64,000 nucleotides of DNA from JBAXQQ01 sp037131695 (GTDB taxonomy: Bacteria; Armatimonadota; Hebobacteria; CAIYQO01), in NCBI GenBank assembly GCA_964638715.1, contig CAZWZF010000022.1, positions 3,524-67,523 of the forward strand, read 5' to 3'. The notes beneath the pieces are model-generated. The model was given only the letters and a program-made list of their open reading frames with translations. It had not been told where the DNA came from and made no database searches. Both the position numbers and the translations under genes were made by a program. This document shows, one piece after another, positions 8,136 through 17,644 of this stretch (positions within the stretch are counted from its first letter, which is position 1; the number at the start of each line of letters is the position of its first letter).

Positions 8136-9667
8136 ATACCTATCTCTTTCTCCAAATTTTTCAATTTTTCGATTATCACCGCCGGTTTTTCATAGGCGAC
8201 TTCTTGAAATACATCTTCCTTGTATTTGCTGATGGATAAATCGTATTTTTCCGCGACTATCTCTGCCCGGGGGACGAAGAAGAACTTTGCTTTGCGGTCG
8301 CTTTCTGCCTGAGGGTTGCGTTTTTTATATTGCGCCACGATATCCTGCAGGTCGCCGTTGCCATCCTGTTTCGTCCGTTTGTCATCCAGGCTGTACCCAT
8401 CGCTCTGCATATCGTAAAACCACACCTTGTCGGTATCGCCGCCCTTGGTGAATATCAATATGGCGGTGCTGACCCCCGCGTATGGCTTAAAAACTCCGCT
8501 AGGCATAGCGATGACCGCTTTCAACTCGCATTTCTCGATAAGGATTTTCCGCGCTTCCACAAAGGCGTTGCCGCTGCCGAATAATACCCCCTGCGGTACA
8601 ATAACCCCGGCGGTTCCGCCGATTTTCAACAGGTTGTAAATTGTCTCCACAAACAGCAGTTCCGTCTTGGTGGTTCCCAATTTCAGCGTTTCGTTAATAT
8701 CGCCCTTATCAATGCTGCCGGTGAATGGCGGGTTTGCCATGATGGTATTGTATCTGTTATATTCAGTGAATCCCTTGCTCAGGGTATCCTGGTAATTAAT
8801 ATGCGGGGTATCCACGCCATGCATCATCAGGTTCATCAAGGCAAGACGCACCATGGTAACATCAAAGTCGTACCCGTACAGGCTGTCATTCAGAATATCG
8901 CTTCTTTCTTTATTTAACAGGGCACTTACTGAATTACGTATAAAACCATCTTCATCAGGTTGTAAATTATCCTTATCTTTATCAAGTTGAGTTACAATAT
9001 ATTGGTAAGCACCCAGCAAAAACCCGCCGGTACCGCAGGCGGGGTCGGCTATCTTATCACCAAGTCGAGGATCAACTAGTTCTGCAATAAGTTTAATTAT
9101 ATGACGTGGTGTGCGAAACTGTCCGTTTTTACCGGCGCTGGCAATTTCTGACAGCAGCATTTCATAAACGTCGCCTTGAATATCCTGAAACGCCTGTCCC
9201 CCTTGGTTAGTATCTCTTTCTATCTCATCAAAGATTTCTTCAATAGTAGATATTGACTCTACCAGCAACGAAGATTTAGGAATAATAAATACAGCATTAG
9301 CCATGTGATGGGTAAATGGTGATTCATCACCATTAAGGGTTTTCAGAAAAGGAAAAACTTTCATCTGTACATGGGTTAACATTTCATCGGCTTGTAAATG
9401 TTTGAAATAGCTCCAGCGAAGTGTCTTTTTATCTACAGATTGCTCAGTACCAGGAATAATGAATTCGCCAGCAAACTTTGATATATAAGTTTCACCGGTA
9501 AAATTCGCATCATTAACCCTTTTCAAATCAAGGTCATCCAACCGTTTCATGAAAAGCAGGTAAGTGATTTGTTCAATTGCTGTGAGAGGATTTGAAATAC
9601 CGCCACTCCAGAATTTGTTCCATAAAAGATCTATTTTACTTTTTAGTATCGAGTTGCTTTTCAGCAT
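8102..9667 (-). CDS. hsdM: Type I restriction-modification system methyltransferase subunit HsdM
   Basis: 521 residues, a normal length for HsdM. The N-terminal helical HsdM_N domain is at about residues 8-150 (LWNKFWSGGISNP, ITYLLFMKRLDD). The N6-adenine methyltransferase domain has the SAM-binding motif DPACGTGGF at 208-216 and the catalytic NPPF at 312-315. It methylates adenine at the target chosen by HsdS and is needed with HsdR for restriction. The ATG follows the hsdR stop by 1 base, and its own stop overlaps the next ATG. No frameshift or missing motif was seen. Confidence 0.96.
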   Translation of the reverse strand: MLKSNSILKSKIDLLWNKFWSGGISNPLTAIEQITYLLFMKRLDDLDLKRVNDANFTGETYISKFAGEFIIPGTEQSVDKKTLRWSYFKHLQADEMLTHVQMKVFPFLKTLNGDESPFTHHMANAVFIIPKSSLLVESISTIEEIFDEIERDTNQGGQAFQDIQGDVYEMLLSEIASAGKNGQFRTPRHIIKLIAELVDPRLGDKIADPACGTGGFLLGAYQYIVTQLDKDKDNLQPDEDGFIRNSVSALLNKERSDILNDSLYGYDFDVTMVRLALMNLMMHGVDTPHINYQDTLSKGFTEYNRYNTIMANPPFTGSIDKGDINETLKLGTTKTELLFVETIYNLLKIGGTAGVIVPQGVLFGSGNAFVEARKILIEKCELKAVIAMPSGVFKPYAGVSTAILIFTKGGDTDKVWFYDMQSDGYSLDDKRTKQDGNGDLQDIVAQYKKRNPQAESDRKAKFFFVPRAEIVAEKYDLSISKYKEDVFQEVAYEKPAVIIEKLKNLEKEIGMELAELEEMLG

Positions 9668-9668
9668 A

Positions 9669-12464
9669 TTATGACGCCAACCTTTGTGTGAGTTCTAAAA
9701 TTTCATCGATTTCCGCACCGTTAAACAATCCCAGAATGCCGTCACGGTGAATTAGCGTAAATGGTGATTCAATTAAATCCCGTCTATTAACAGACTCTTT
9801 ATTCAAAATAAAGATTTTCAATACATTTAAAAAGTCCAACTGTCTTGTACTGAGATGAGTATGACTTTGAATAAACTGTTCAAATGCTTTGGTAACTGTA
9901 TCCGGGAAACTTTCCAATACTTCTAAACCCAATATATGCCGGATAAATTGAATGAACTTTGCTTTCCGATTTTTATAAACAGTTTTCAGCAAATCTTCAG
10001 TAACATGCGGATGTTCATCATTCAGCAAAGCAGCAAGTTCCTGTGCTTCTTCCTCGGTTATTTCTTTTCCATCTTTTATTTTCTGCAAAATAGGGTTACT
10101 CTCGGTGAGTTCCATAATGAGTTTCTCTACCATTTCACGGTAAAGAGTAACGCTCACTGACGAATGTTCAGGCCCAAACTCTACCATTTCTTTTGTAGTT
10201 ATTGAATCATAAAAATCATAATTTGCTGGTCCCGTTGTGTTAACTATATTATCACGAAATTTCATCAACACAGATAACTTCTCATCAAGTTCATCAAATG
10301 ATTCGTCTGTTATCTTTGCCCAATATTGATTGGTTTGTGCCAGTTTGATGATAGCTTCCTGACGGAATACGATATTAACCGATAATGGAAGTTCACCGAT
10401 TTGCTCAATGATATTATCTTTGAGTATTTCGAATTTTGATTTTTCATCTGCCAACTTCACTAATGATGCTTCCAGCAAATCTTTCTGGAAACGCATGATG
10501 GTAAAATCAATTTGCGACATAGTTCTAAATAACGGTTTTATTGTAGTCCGTAAATATTCTATTTTTTCATGTGTCAACTTGACCCAGAAATTATCATCTT
10601 CTATCCGGTGCAAATCTGTTGAAGATTCCTGAATAACAACCGATTTTTTTGGCAATTCGCAAATCTGTTGTCGAAGTTTTTTAATCTCTTTTTCGGCAAT
10701 AATATCATTTCCTATGTCGATCGCCTTTTCAATTTTATCAAGTCGGATGCCAACAAAACGCACTGGCAATGGTATTTGAATAATTGAATCTTTACCTTTA
10801 GGATTAAGCTTGAAATATTCAAAGTTGTCCCAGCAATCCAGTATTAGGAATTTATCTTTTTCGGTACACCATGGTTTTATTTTGTTCGATTCCAATAATC
10901 GTGTACCACGGCCAATCATTTGCCAGAATTTTGTGTAAGAATAGACCGGTTTTGCAAATACCAGATTCACGATCTCGCGAATATCAATGCCGGTATCCAA
11001 CATATCAACGCTGAGAGCAATACGCGGTAAATCGTTATTAGTGAACTGATCCAAAAGCCCGCCTTTGCCGTATACTCGTGGATCATCAGAAACCAGCACC
11101 TTTGCCAGTTCGCCTTTATATTCGGGGTACAGCGAATCAAATATCTTTGCAATTCGTCGGGCATGTGACATAGTAGAACAGAAAAATATAGTCTTGCCGG
11201 GCAACACGCCATTCATATCTTTTATTGATTCTTCCATGAACTCTTTAACTATGAGCGCATTAGTTCCCTTATTAGTGACAGTTTTCTCTAATTCGGTACC
11301 TTCAAAATTTATTTCTTCAACATCTTTACCTTCAAGAATCAACTTCTTCTGGTCTTCCAGTGTTATGGTTCGCTTGCTAATCCCTTCATCCTGAAACTTG
11401 GTATGTATCTTCATCACCTGAAAATTGCATAAAAAAGGCGGGATATTATTAACTGCTTCCTCATAAGTAAAGGCAAAAGATGGTAAACCATCATCGCAAT
11501 TAAAAAGTTTGAAAGTGTTATGGTCAATAATATCAGTTGGAGTAGCGGTTAATCCAAGACTGATAGCCTTAAAATAATCCAGCACTTCTCCATACGTGTT
11601 ATATATAGAACGATGACTTTCATCGATAACAATCAAATCAAAGAAGTGTGGTGAGAGGACATTATCATCTTCTCGAATTATATTCAGCATTGTTTGATAA
11701 GTCGAAACATAAATACGACGATCTTTAGAAATGAGTTTTTCACCAACCTTGGGCCAACGCGGTTCATTAGGCAAATGTTCTTTGAAAGCAGACAATGCTT
11801 GTTCACGTAATGCAATACGGTCAACCAAAAACAATACACGTTCAACATGTCCCGCTCGCATTAAAGCATCAACCAAAGCAATACAAGTTCTTGTTTTGCC
11901 GGTTCCAGTCGCCATCACCAGCAGGAAATTCCGTCGTTGCTTTTCAATGCCTTCCATCACCGCGCGGATTGCACGGATTTGATAATCTCTTCCTGCAATA
12001 TTTGTATTTATCAATTCATCAGAAAGTTGTTTTCTGTTTTCTCTGATATATAGAAGCCGTTCTAAATCATCTCGTGTTGGGAAACCGATTACTTTTCGCG
12101 GCGGGTAATTTTCTAAATCCCAGAAGTAAATCTCAAGTCCATTAGTATAAAAACAAAATGGAAGTTGCCCATGTTCATTCTTTATATGATAGCAATATTG
12201 TTTAGCCTGTTCACGACCGATTTCTGCGTCTTTAGAGGTTTTTTTAGCTTCGACAACGGCTATCGGTTTTCTATCTTTCCCCAACAAAACATAATCACTG
12301 AATTGGTGGCCATTGTATGGAGTGAATGGTTCTGTCATACCATCCGGTAAAGGAACAGTTATATCGAATTCCTTCCTGACCAGGCTAAGATTATCTACAT
12401 CCCAACCTGCAGCAAGGAGTTTTGCATCAATTATTTTTTTTCTGGTATCCGCTTCAGAACTCAT
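9669..12464 (-). CDS. hsdR: Type I restriction endonuclease subunit HsdR (EcoEI-like)
   Basis: 931 residues. The N-terminal PD-(D/E)XK nuclease has D57 and E72-A-K74. Then come the SF2 helicase motor with Walker A ATGTGKTR (185-192), DESH (281-284), a TATP motif III (LTATPTDI) and motif VI QMIGRGTRL, and a C-terminal EcoEI_R_C-like region ending in GLFNGAEIDEIL. It translocates and cuts DNA that lacks the cognate methylation. It is the first gene of the operon hsdR-hsdM-DUF1016-hsdS. A well-formed sigma-70-like promoter lies upstream at 12501-12530. Confidence 0.95.
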   Translation of the reverse strand: MSSEADTRKKIIDAKLLAAGWDVDNLSLVRKEFDITVPLPDGMTEPFTPYNGHQFSDYVLLGKDRKPIAVVEAKKTSKDAEIGREQAKQYCYHIKNEHGQLPFCFYTNGLEIYFWDLENYPPRKVIGFPTRDDLERLLYIRENRKQLSDELINTNIAGRDYQIRAIRAVMEGIEKQRRNFLLVMATGTGKTRTCIALVDALMRAGHVERVLFLVDRIALREQALSAFKEHLPNEPRWPKVGEKLISKDRRIYVSTYQTMLNIIREDDNVLSPHFFDLIVIDESHRSIYNTYGEVLDYFKAISLGLTATPTDIIDHNTFKLFNCDDGLPSFAFTYEEAVNNIPPFLCNFQVMKIHTKFQDEGISKRTITLEDQKKLILEGKDVEEINFEGTELEKTVTNKGTNALIVKEFMEESIKDMNGVLPGKTIFFCSTMSHARRIAKIFDSLYPEYKGELAKVLVSDDPRVYGKGGLLDQFTNNDLPRIALSVDMLDTGIDIREIVNLVFAKPVYSYTKFWQMIGRGTRLLESNKIKPWCTEKDKFLILDCWDNFEYFKLNPKGKDSIIQIPLPVRFVGIRLDKIEKAIDIGNDIIAEKEIKKLRQQICELPKKSVVIQESSTDLHRIEDDNFWVKLTHEKIEYLRTTIKPLFRTMSQIDFTIMRFQKDLLEASLVKLADEKSKFEILKDNIIEQIGELPLSVNIVFRQEAIIKLAQTNQYWAKITDESFDELDEKLSVLMKFRDNIVNTTGPANYDFYDSITTKEMVEFGPEHSSVSVTLYREMVEKLIMELTESNPILQKIKDGKEITEEEAQELAALLNDEHPHVTEDLLKTVYKNRKAKFIQFIRHILGLEVLESFPDTVTKAFEQFIQSHTHLSTRQLDFLNVLKIFILNKESVNRRDLIESPFTLIHRDGILGLFNGAEIDEILELTQRLAS

Positions 12465-12500
12465 AATCTCTCATATTTAACGCATTTTTCTTCTAATTAG

Positions 12501-12530
12501 ATTATAGATGAATTCATATTGTAAGGTCAA
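12501..12530 (-). promoter_or_regulatory. Predicted sigma-70-type promoter of the hsd operon
   Basis: On the minus strand: TTGACC, 18 bases, TATAAT. The -10 box lies 37 bases before the hsdR ATG. Box identity and spacing are close to consensus. Confidence 0.75.
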
Positions 12531-12631
12531 ACCTTTTATATTAATTTATCTTTCAACAAAAACTCATTGCTTTTTGGTAAAATAACTTTACTGTAAAATA
12601 TGCAAAAATGTAACTTCTTGGAGAACATCAC

Positions 12632-13765
12632 ATGACACCACGTGAACGATTGTTGACGGTTATTAATGGCGGCATACCGGACTGTGTGCCGGTGGCACCG
12701 GATTTTTCGAATATGATTCCTGCTAAAATGACCGGCAAGCCATTTTGGGATTTGTATCTTTATAATGACCCGCCGATATGGGAAGCATATATTGATTGCG
12801 CGAAATATTTTAACATTGATTCCGTGATGGACGGATATTTTCCATTTCAATATCCAACACCGCCAGGTGATGGTGAGCCATGGGAACAATTTATCATTTT
12901 AAAAAATGAAGAGAAAATTGTCACCCAGTGGTCGCGAATTGAAGATGGCCAGCGAGTTTGGATGCCTTATGTAGATACCTTTCCGGTTGCCGACCCGCCG
13001 ACCTGTCACGTGCATTGCGAAAAATTAGCCTATCCAGATATACCGACATGGTATGAACCGGTAACAGGCATAAAACCTGTCAACCTTGGCCCGGAAGGAC
13101 TGAAGCATGTAAAAGAATTAATGGGTGATCAGGGGTTGGTCGGGATATTCCTCACCTGTTCATCCGTATTGGGTAATGATGAAGCCATCTACGACTACTA
13201 CGATTACCCGGAGAAATATGAACAGTTGGCAATTGACCGCGTAAAACAGGTTGAAGAGCGTTTTGCCTACATAATGTCGCTGGATGTTAAGCCGGATTTC
13301 CTTTGTGTTGGTGGTTCCGGCACTTTAGTTTTCCAGACGGTAGATATATTTCGCCGTATCGCACTGCCAGCGGTAAAACGCGCCATCGAACTCGCCACCG
13401 CCGCCGGGATACCCACGCAAATACATTCCTGCGGCCCCGAGAAAGAATTGGTGAAAATAATGGCAGAAGAAACAACATTAACTGTTATAGACCCACTGGA
13501 AATACCACCTATGGGCGACTGCAACCTGAAAGAGTTAAAACGCCTCTATGGTGATAAAATAACCTTGAAAGGCAACCTTCACACCACCGATGTAATGCTG
13601 CGCGGGACGGTTGACGATGTGATAAAAGCGGCAAAACAGGCAATCGACGATGGTGCTGCAAATGGCAGGTTCATATTATCCACCGGCGACCAGTGCGGTC
13701 GCGACACCCCATTCGAAAACCTGCACGCAATGATAGAAACAGCACGAACTTATGGACGGTATTAA
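12632..13765 (+). CDS. Uroporphyrinogen decarboxylase (UroD) superfamily protein, probably a corrinoid or methyl-transfer type
   Basis: 377 residues. It begins with the superfamily N-terminus (MTPRERLLTVINGGIPDCVPV) and ends with the strand-helix signature GNLHTTDVMLRGTVDDVIKAAKQ followed by FILSTGDQCGRDTPFENLHAM. Genuine HemE proteins carry an FAGRP-type N-terminal motif that is absent here, so heme synthesis is unlikely. Relatives such as MtaA/MtbA/CmuA move methyl groups to or from corrinoids using zinc bound by His and Cys, and the IHSCG segment at about residue 266 fits such a metal site. GGAG lies 8 bases before the ATG. The flanking genes are catabolic, which suggests use of a methylated substrate. 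Confidence 0.8.
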   Translation: MTPRERLLTVINGGIPDCVPVAPDFSNMIPAKMTGKPFWDLYLYNDPPIWEAYIDCAKYFNIDSVMDGYFPFQYPTPPGDGEPWEQFIILKNEEKIVTQWSRIEDGQRVWMPYVDTFPVADPPTCHVHCEKLAYPDIPTWYEPVTGIKPVNLGPEGLKHVKELMGDQGLVGIFLTCSSVLGNDEAIYDYYDYPEKYEQLAIDRVKQVEERFAYIMSLDVKPDFLCVGGSGTLVFQTVDIFRRIALPAVKRAIELATAAGIPTQIHSCGPEKELVKIMAEETTLTVIDPLEIPPMGDCNLKELKRLYGDKITLKGNLHTTDVMLRGTVDDVIKAAKQAIDDGAANGRFILSTGDQCGRDTPFENLHAMIETARTYGRY

Positions 13766-13869
13766 GTAATTTTAACCACCCTATGCCTGTCAAGGAGGGG
13801 AGATTTAGCCCGATGGGACAGACACCTTCATGCCTTCGCCACTCGATGTCAGTCCCAGATAGTCGTTCT

Positions 13870-13912
13870 TCCCCTCTCCAGCCGGGGAGGGGATTGAGGG
13901 GAGGGGCTTTTT
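13870..13912 (+). repeat. GC-rich hairpin with a four-tract G-quadruplex motif, possible terminator
   Basis: CCCCTCTCC (13871-13879) can pair with GGGGAGGGG (13884-13892) across AGCC. Reading on, four G4 tracts are separated by A, ATTGA and A (13884-13906), then C and a run of T. It lies alone in the 259-base gap after the UroD gene and may end that transcript. Confidence 0.7.
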
Positions 13913-13968
13913 AAGGTGACAAATCTATAATTTGAAAAATAGGTTTTGCAATTGCCTCTCTCTTTCTT

Positions 13969-13998
13969 TTGACAAACTATCTCTATTTTTACCATAAT
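13969..13998 (+). promoter_or_regulatory. Predicted sigma-70-type promoter of the hydrolase/glycosidase pair
   Basis: TTGACA (13969-13974), an 18-base spacer and CATAAT (13993-13998), 26 bases before the ATG at 14025. It separates this pair from the UroD gene transcriptionally. Confidence 0.7.
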
Positions 13999-14024
13999 AT
14001 ACCATCTGATAGAAGGATATTATT

Positions 14025-14852
14025 ATGCGTAAATTACATGTTGCTGTTTCCCAAATAAATGCTGTTGCGCTGGGACCGCAGGAAAACTTAAAACGAATCC
14101 ATCGCCAGGTAAAATCTGCGTCCGCAGTTGGTGTCGACCTGATATTATTTGGTGAAACGGTAATTCATGCCTACAACTTTTCGCCGGAAAACCTGGCACT
14201 TGCTGAAGCTGTTGGCGGTCCATTAACCAGCCAGGTATCCGCATGGGCGGCAGAATATAATATCATTATACTTGCCGGTTTTATTGAAAAAGATGACGTC
14301 AAGCTATATAACAGCCATCTTGTTGCCCGTCCGGATGGCAGCATATCAGTAGAAAGAAAACACAAAATAACCGATAGCGAAATAGCTGGCGGATTAACCG
14401 GCGGCAAGGCAGAACGCACCGTATTCGACTTTAACGGGGTTAAATGCGCAATTATCATCTGTGCTGACAGCGGAATCGAAAATCTGCATACTGCACTGGC
14501 AAGCCAGGGAGTTGAATACCGGCTATGCCCTACCGCCGGCGGCAATATCATCAACGGAAAGCCGATACCATATATTCACGAAGATGAATTGGAATCTGAA
14601 GAAAAACAGGCACTCGCCGCAGAATATCGGCAAAAAGTATGCGTGAATGACGCCATAATTCCCGAAGATCCTATCCCATTCACCGGTTTTGCGTCAGCTA
14701 ACGCCATGGGTGATGATGGCACCGGAATACGCCACATGGGGCATTGCATGATAGTGGATAAATACCGTGTCTTACGGGCGCAAATACCCGGAACTTTGGT
14801 GATAGAACATCAGGAAGATATGATGGTTCACGCGACTTTAACGTTTAAATAA
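14025..14852 (+). CDS. Carbon-nitrogen hydrolase (nitrilase superfamily)
   Basis: 275 residues with the Glu-Lys-Cys triad of the superfamily: E44 in LFGETVIHAY, K112 in ERKHKI, C146 in IIICADSGIE. Family members hydrolyse nitriles or amides (amidase, N-carbamoylase and related types), and the substrate cannot be assigned. It has an AGAAGG ribosome-binding site and its own promoter upstream. The next gene starts 10 bases after the stop, so the two are an operon. The pairing with a glycosidase-like protein suggests action on an amide-bearing sugar derivative, but that is only inference. Confidence 0.85.
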   Translation: MRKLHVAVSQINAVALGPQENLKRIHRQVKSASAVGVDLILFGETVIHAYNFSPENLALAEAVGGPLTSQVSAWAAEYNIIILAGFIEKDDVKLYNSHLVARPDGSISVERKHKITDSEIAGGLTGGKAERTVFDFNGVKCAIIICADSGIENLHTALASQGVEYRLCPTAGGNIINGKPIPYIHEDELESEEKQALAAEYRQKVCVNDAIIPEDPIPFTGFASANAMGDDGTGIRHMGHCMIVDKYRVLRAQIPGTLVIEHQEDMMVHATLTFK

Positions 14853-14862
14853 AGGAACCGCC

Positions 14863-16332
14863 ATGTTATATCGTCCGCCAGCAGAAAAAAACGCGTTATG
14901 GGATACCTGGCTGCTTGAAAAAGATGGAATATTCTATCTCTTTTCACTAACTCGTGATAATCCTGCCACACCGTTATGGGATAGTTTTAGACTGGCAATC
15001 TCAAATGACTGTGTGCATTGGCATGATAAAGGTGTCATATTACGCAAGGCTGATAATGTAGATTGGATGGGAACCGGACATACCTGGAAAGTCGGCGATA
15101 AATATGTATTGAATTACTCGGAATGTACCGGTAATCTGCAAACGATAAAATTCGCGACTTCATCTGACTTGCTGCAATGGGATGAACTCGGTGATGACTA
15201 TATCAGCTTGCCTGATTCGAGATGGTACCAGGTTGGACTGGAAAACAGCCCGACTGCTACCCCGCGGTGGGATTGTATTTATGTGGTGCCAGCCGAAGAT
15301 GGAAATGGATATGTTGGCTTTTTGACCGCCAACGCTAATTTCGGACATCCTTCCCGACGCGGAGTTGCCGGTTGTGTATATTCGAAAGATGGACTGCATT
15401 TTGAAGCGCTGCCACCAGCGGTAAATCCCGGATTAAGCGCAGAAATAGAAGTTGGCGGAGTGGCAAAAATCGGCAGCAACTGGTATATGGCGGTCAGCCT
15501 GCCCCATAATCTGCTGGGAGAACGCAATGCATGGCCTGACGCGGCAAACTCGGGAACCCAATACCTGGTATCCAAAAATCAGACCGGACCGTACCATTTG
15601 CCAATAGGGAATAACCGACTGCTTTCTGCACCAAAAGGATGGTCGTATTTCGGACGCTTTTTCAGCCATGCCGACAAAGTCTTTCTCAATCACCACGTCA
15701 TCCCGGCATTTGCCGAAGACGGCATTAGCTTTGCCCCATTGAAAGAAGTGCGGGCAGTTGAAGACGGTTCAATTGCATTATTTTACTGGTCAGGCAATGA
15801 CGCTTTGAAAGGACAGTCATTACCTATAAAATTAAATAACTTTAAACCGACATTCTGCGGAACTATCGACCCCTGCCAATGGACAACAGGAACTAATTCA
15901 ATGACATCAGTTGCTGATGGGTGCACTGGCATAACTACAACTAATCTAAACGAACAAAACAAAAATGGTATCATAATCGATATAGAGATAAAATTTAACA
16001 GTAAATCAGGTTCAGCAGGCTTATTGCTCGCACCAGGAAATAATAATGGCTACGTATTATTAATTCACCAAAACGGTACCGCAGAAGTTGGCACTATACA
16101 TAAAAACAGGTACGGTTGGAACATAGAACCGCTGCACACCCTACCCAATTTCATATCACCTACAGACTGTTATCACCTAAAATGCCTGACCCGCAACAGC
16201 TTCGCGGAATTTTATTTAAACGACCGTCTTGTAGACGTAATATCACTGCCATTTATACTCAATGAAATAGGTTTGATAGCGGAAGATTGTGAAGTTGTGT
16301 TTAGTGAACTGGTGATTGTTGAGATGGGGTAA
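14863..16332 (+). CDS. Beta-propeller glycosidase-like protein (GH32/43/62/68-type fold) with a C-terminal lectin-like domain
   Basis: 489 residues with no signal peptide, so probably cytoplasmic. The first 320 residues have repeated propeller blades with the characteristic W-D and H-W patterns (ALWDTWLLEKDGIFYLFSL, ISNDCVHWHDKG, GLHFEALPP). D14 and E195 (SAEIEVGG, then NWYMAVS) are candidate acidic catalytic residues by position, but this is not proven. Residues about 330-489 look like a concanavalin-type jelly roll (GIIIDIEIKFNSKSGSAGLLLAPGNN). Similar two-domain proteins are annotated as glycosyl hydrolase family 32/43 N-terminal proteins. It is translationally close to the hydrolase upstream. 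Confidence 0.7.
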   Translation: MLYRPPAEKNALWDTWLLEKDGIFYLFSLTRDNPATPLWDSFRLAISNDCVHWHDKGVILRKADNVDWMGTGHTWKVGDKYVLNYSECTGNLQTIKFATSSDLLQWDELGDDYISLPDSRWYQVGLENSPTATPRWDCIYVVPAEDGNGYVGFLTANANFGHPSRRGVAGCVYSKDGLHFEALPPAVNPGLSAEIEVGGVAKIGSNWYMAVSLPHNLLGERNAWPDAANSGTQYLVSKNQTGPYHLPIGNNRLLSAPKGWSYFGRFFSHADKVFLNHHVIPAFAEDGISFAPLKEVRAVEDGSIALFYWSGNDALKGQSLPIKLNNFKPTFCGTIDPCQWTTGTNSMTSVADGCTGITTTNLNEQNKNGIIIDIEIKFNSKSGSAGLLLAPGNNNGYVLLIHQNGTAEVGTIHKNRYGWNIEPLHTLPNFISPTDCYHLKCLTRNSFAEFYLNDRLVDVISLPFILNEIGLIAEDCEVVFSELVIVEMG

Positions 16333-16405
16333 AAAATAAAGAGAGAAAATTAGGATTAATTGGTTTCCATCTTCACTCTTCTCTCTTCAATCTTCTCTCT
16401 TCCCC

Positions 16406-17464
16406 CTACCATCCGGCAGCGCGATATACCTGGTGGATTATATTCAGGTTTATCAATTCGCGTTCCAACGGCATGGGTACCGGACCGGTGCCGCACAGGT
16501 AATCTATGTAGGCAATTCCCAGGTTAGCCATGTCACCGGGATGGCCTTCCATATCAACAGTGAACTTCTCTGACTGCGCCTTGCCTTTTCCGTCATCATC
16601 AACATAAAAGAACTCCACTGTCGGGTCATCCCACGAGCAGAAAGCGAATTTCAGGCCGCCTTTGGTACCATAGATAGCCGTCTGGTTGGGTGATTCCATG
16701 TTGGCATTGCTGGCGCGTTCCCAATAATATTTCAAACCGCCTTCAAACGTCATCATAGCACAGCCATGTTCTTCAACTGTGAATATATCGGTACCCGGGT
16801 CAACTTTGTCCAGACCATTTATGCAAAAGCCATCAGCCTTGATAAAGCGCGGTTCATCCAGCAGACCCAGATGAAATGACAGGTCATATACCCCCCAGTC
16901 AAACATAGGGCCGCCACCGGCTATGTTGCGATTAAGAAACCATTTTGCCGTCGGATTGTATTCCAATCCACCACGAGATTGGCGACCGACTGAACGGTGA
17001 TGAATATAATAAATATCACCCAGCTTGCCATCATCAATAAACTTTTTAACAAATGTATACTTGGGTTGCAATCGCGCGTGGCGTGCGGTGCAGCCAGATA
17101 TTTTTAATTCAGGATGCTGTGCCGCGACTTTCACCAGCCTGCGGGTTGCTGACATTGATGTCGTCAATGGCTTTTCCATCAGCAAGTGTTTACCAGCGGC
17201 GATAACGTCCAAACCTATCTTTAAATGCGTAGATGGCGGGGTACAAATAACTACCGCATCTACTTCATCATCATTTAATATATCATGATAATCCGCGGTT
17301 GTTTTCGGCACATTAAATGCTTCAGCCGATTTCGCCAATGCTTCAGGATTAAGGTCAGCAATCCAGCGCAACTCTGTCCGCTGATCAGTGGTGAAGTAAC
17401 TCATATGTTCCTGGGCTACCATGCCACTGCCAATAATACCCGCTTGAATCAAACCATTTTTCAT
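16406..17464 (-). CDS. Gfo/Idh/MocA family NAD(P)-dependent oxidoreductase
   Basis: 352 residues. The N-terminal Rossmann fold has a GxGxxA-type dinucleotide site (AGIIGSGMVAQEHM, residues 8-21). The family EKP motif is at 97-99 (LLMEKPLTTS), with its proposed catalytic Lys. The C-terminal alpha/beta domain contains the GGPMFDWGVYDLSFHL segment. Such enzymes oxidise or reduce sugar, inositol or amino-sugar substrates. It is the last gene of the leftward group. A hairpin separates it from the UroD-like gene upstream, so it may have separate transcription. Confidence 0.9.
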   Translation of the reverse strand: MKNGLIQAGIIGSGMVAQEHMSYFTTDQRTELRWIADLNPEALAKSAEAFNVPKTTADYHDILNDDEVDAVVICTPPSTHLKIGLDVIAAGKHLLMEKPLTTSMSATRRLVKVAAQHPELKISGCTARHARLQPKYTFVKKFIDDGKLGDIYYIHHRSVGRQSRGGLEYNPTAKWFLNRNIAGGGPMFDWGVYDLSFHLGLLDEPRFIKADGFCINGLDKVDPGTDIFTVEEHGCAMMTFEGGLKYYWERASNANMESPNQTAIYGTKGGLKFAFCSWDDPTVEFFYVDDDGKGKAQSEKFTVDMEGHPGDMANLGIAYIDYLCGTGPVPMPLERELINLNIIHQVYRAAGW

Positions 17465-17580
17465 ATTATGCCGCCTTTTAATTTAGTAATGTAACGGCTG
17501 TCATTTTATATTAAATTTAAGGAGATTTCAATAAAATAAGAACAGAATAAAATTTCCACATAGATAATTTATTAAACCAC

Positions 17581-17612
17581 AAAGAGCACAAATAATATTC
17601 TTTGTGTTCTTT
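17581..17612. repeat. Short hairpin between two catabolic genes
   Basis: 12-base arms (17581-17592 and 17601-17612) with one mismatch, related to AAAGAGCACAAA, around an 8-base loop. The rest of the 180-base gap (17465-17644) is plain AT-rich sequence. It may act as a weak terminator after the UroD-like gene or be an intergenic repeat. Confidence 0.6.
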
Positions 17613-17644
17613 TAGTTCTTTTAGTTAGATAATATTATTGATAC

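Noticed and set aside
12544..12600. TTGCTT...TAAAAT considered as a promoter for the UroD gene at 12632
   Set aside because: The spacer is about 21 bases, too long for a sigma-70 promoter.
12632..13765. Annotation of the UroD-like protein as HemE
   Set aside because: The HemE N-terminal Arg-Gln-Ala-Gly-Arg-type motif is absent, and the neighbours are catabolic rather than heme genes.
16333..16395. Pyrimidine-rich direct repeats (CTTCTCTCTTC twice) after the glycosidase gene
   Set aside because: Simple-sequence similarity in a short convergent gap, with no stable hairpin or other signal.
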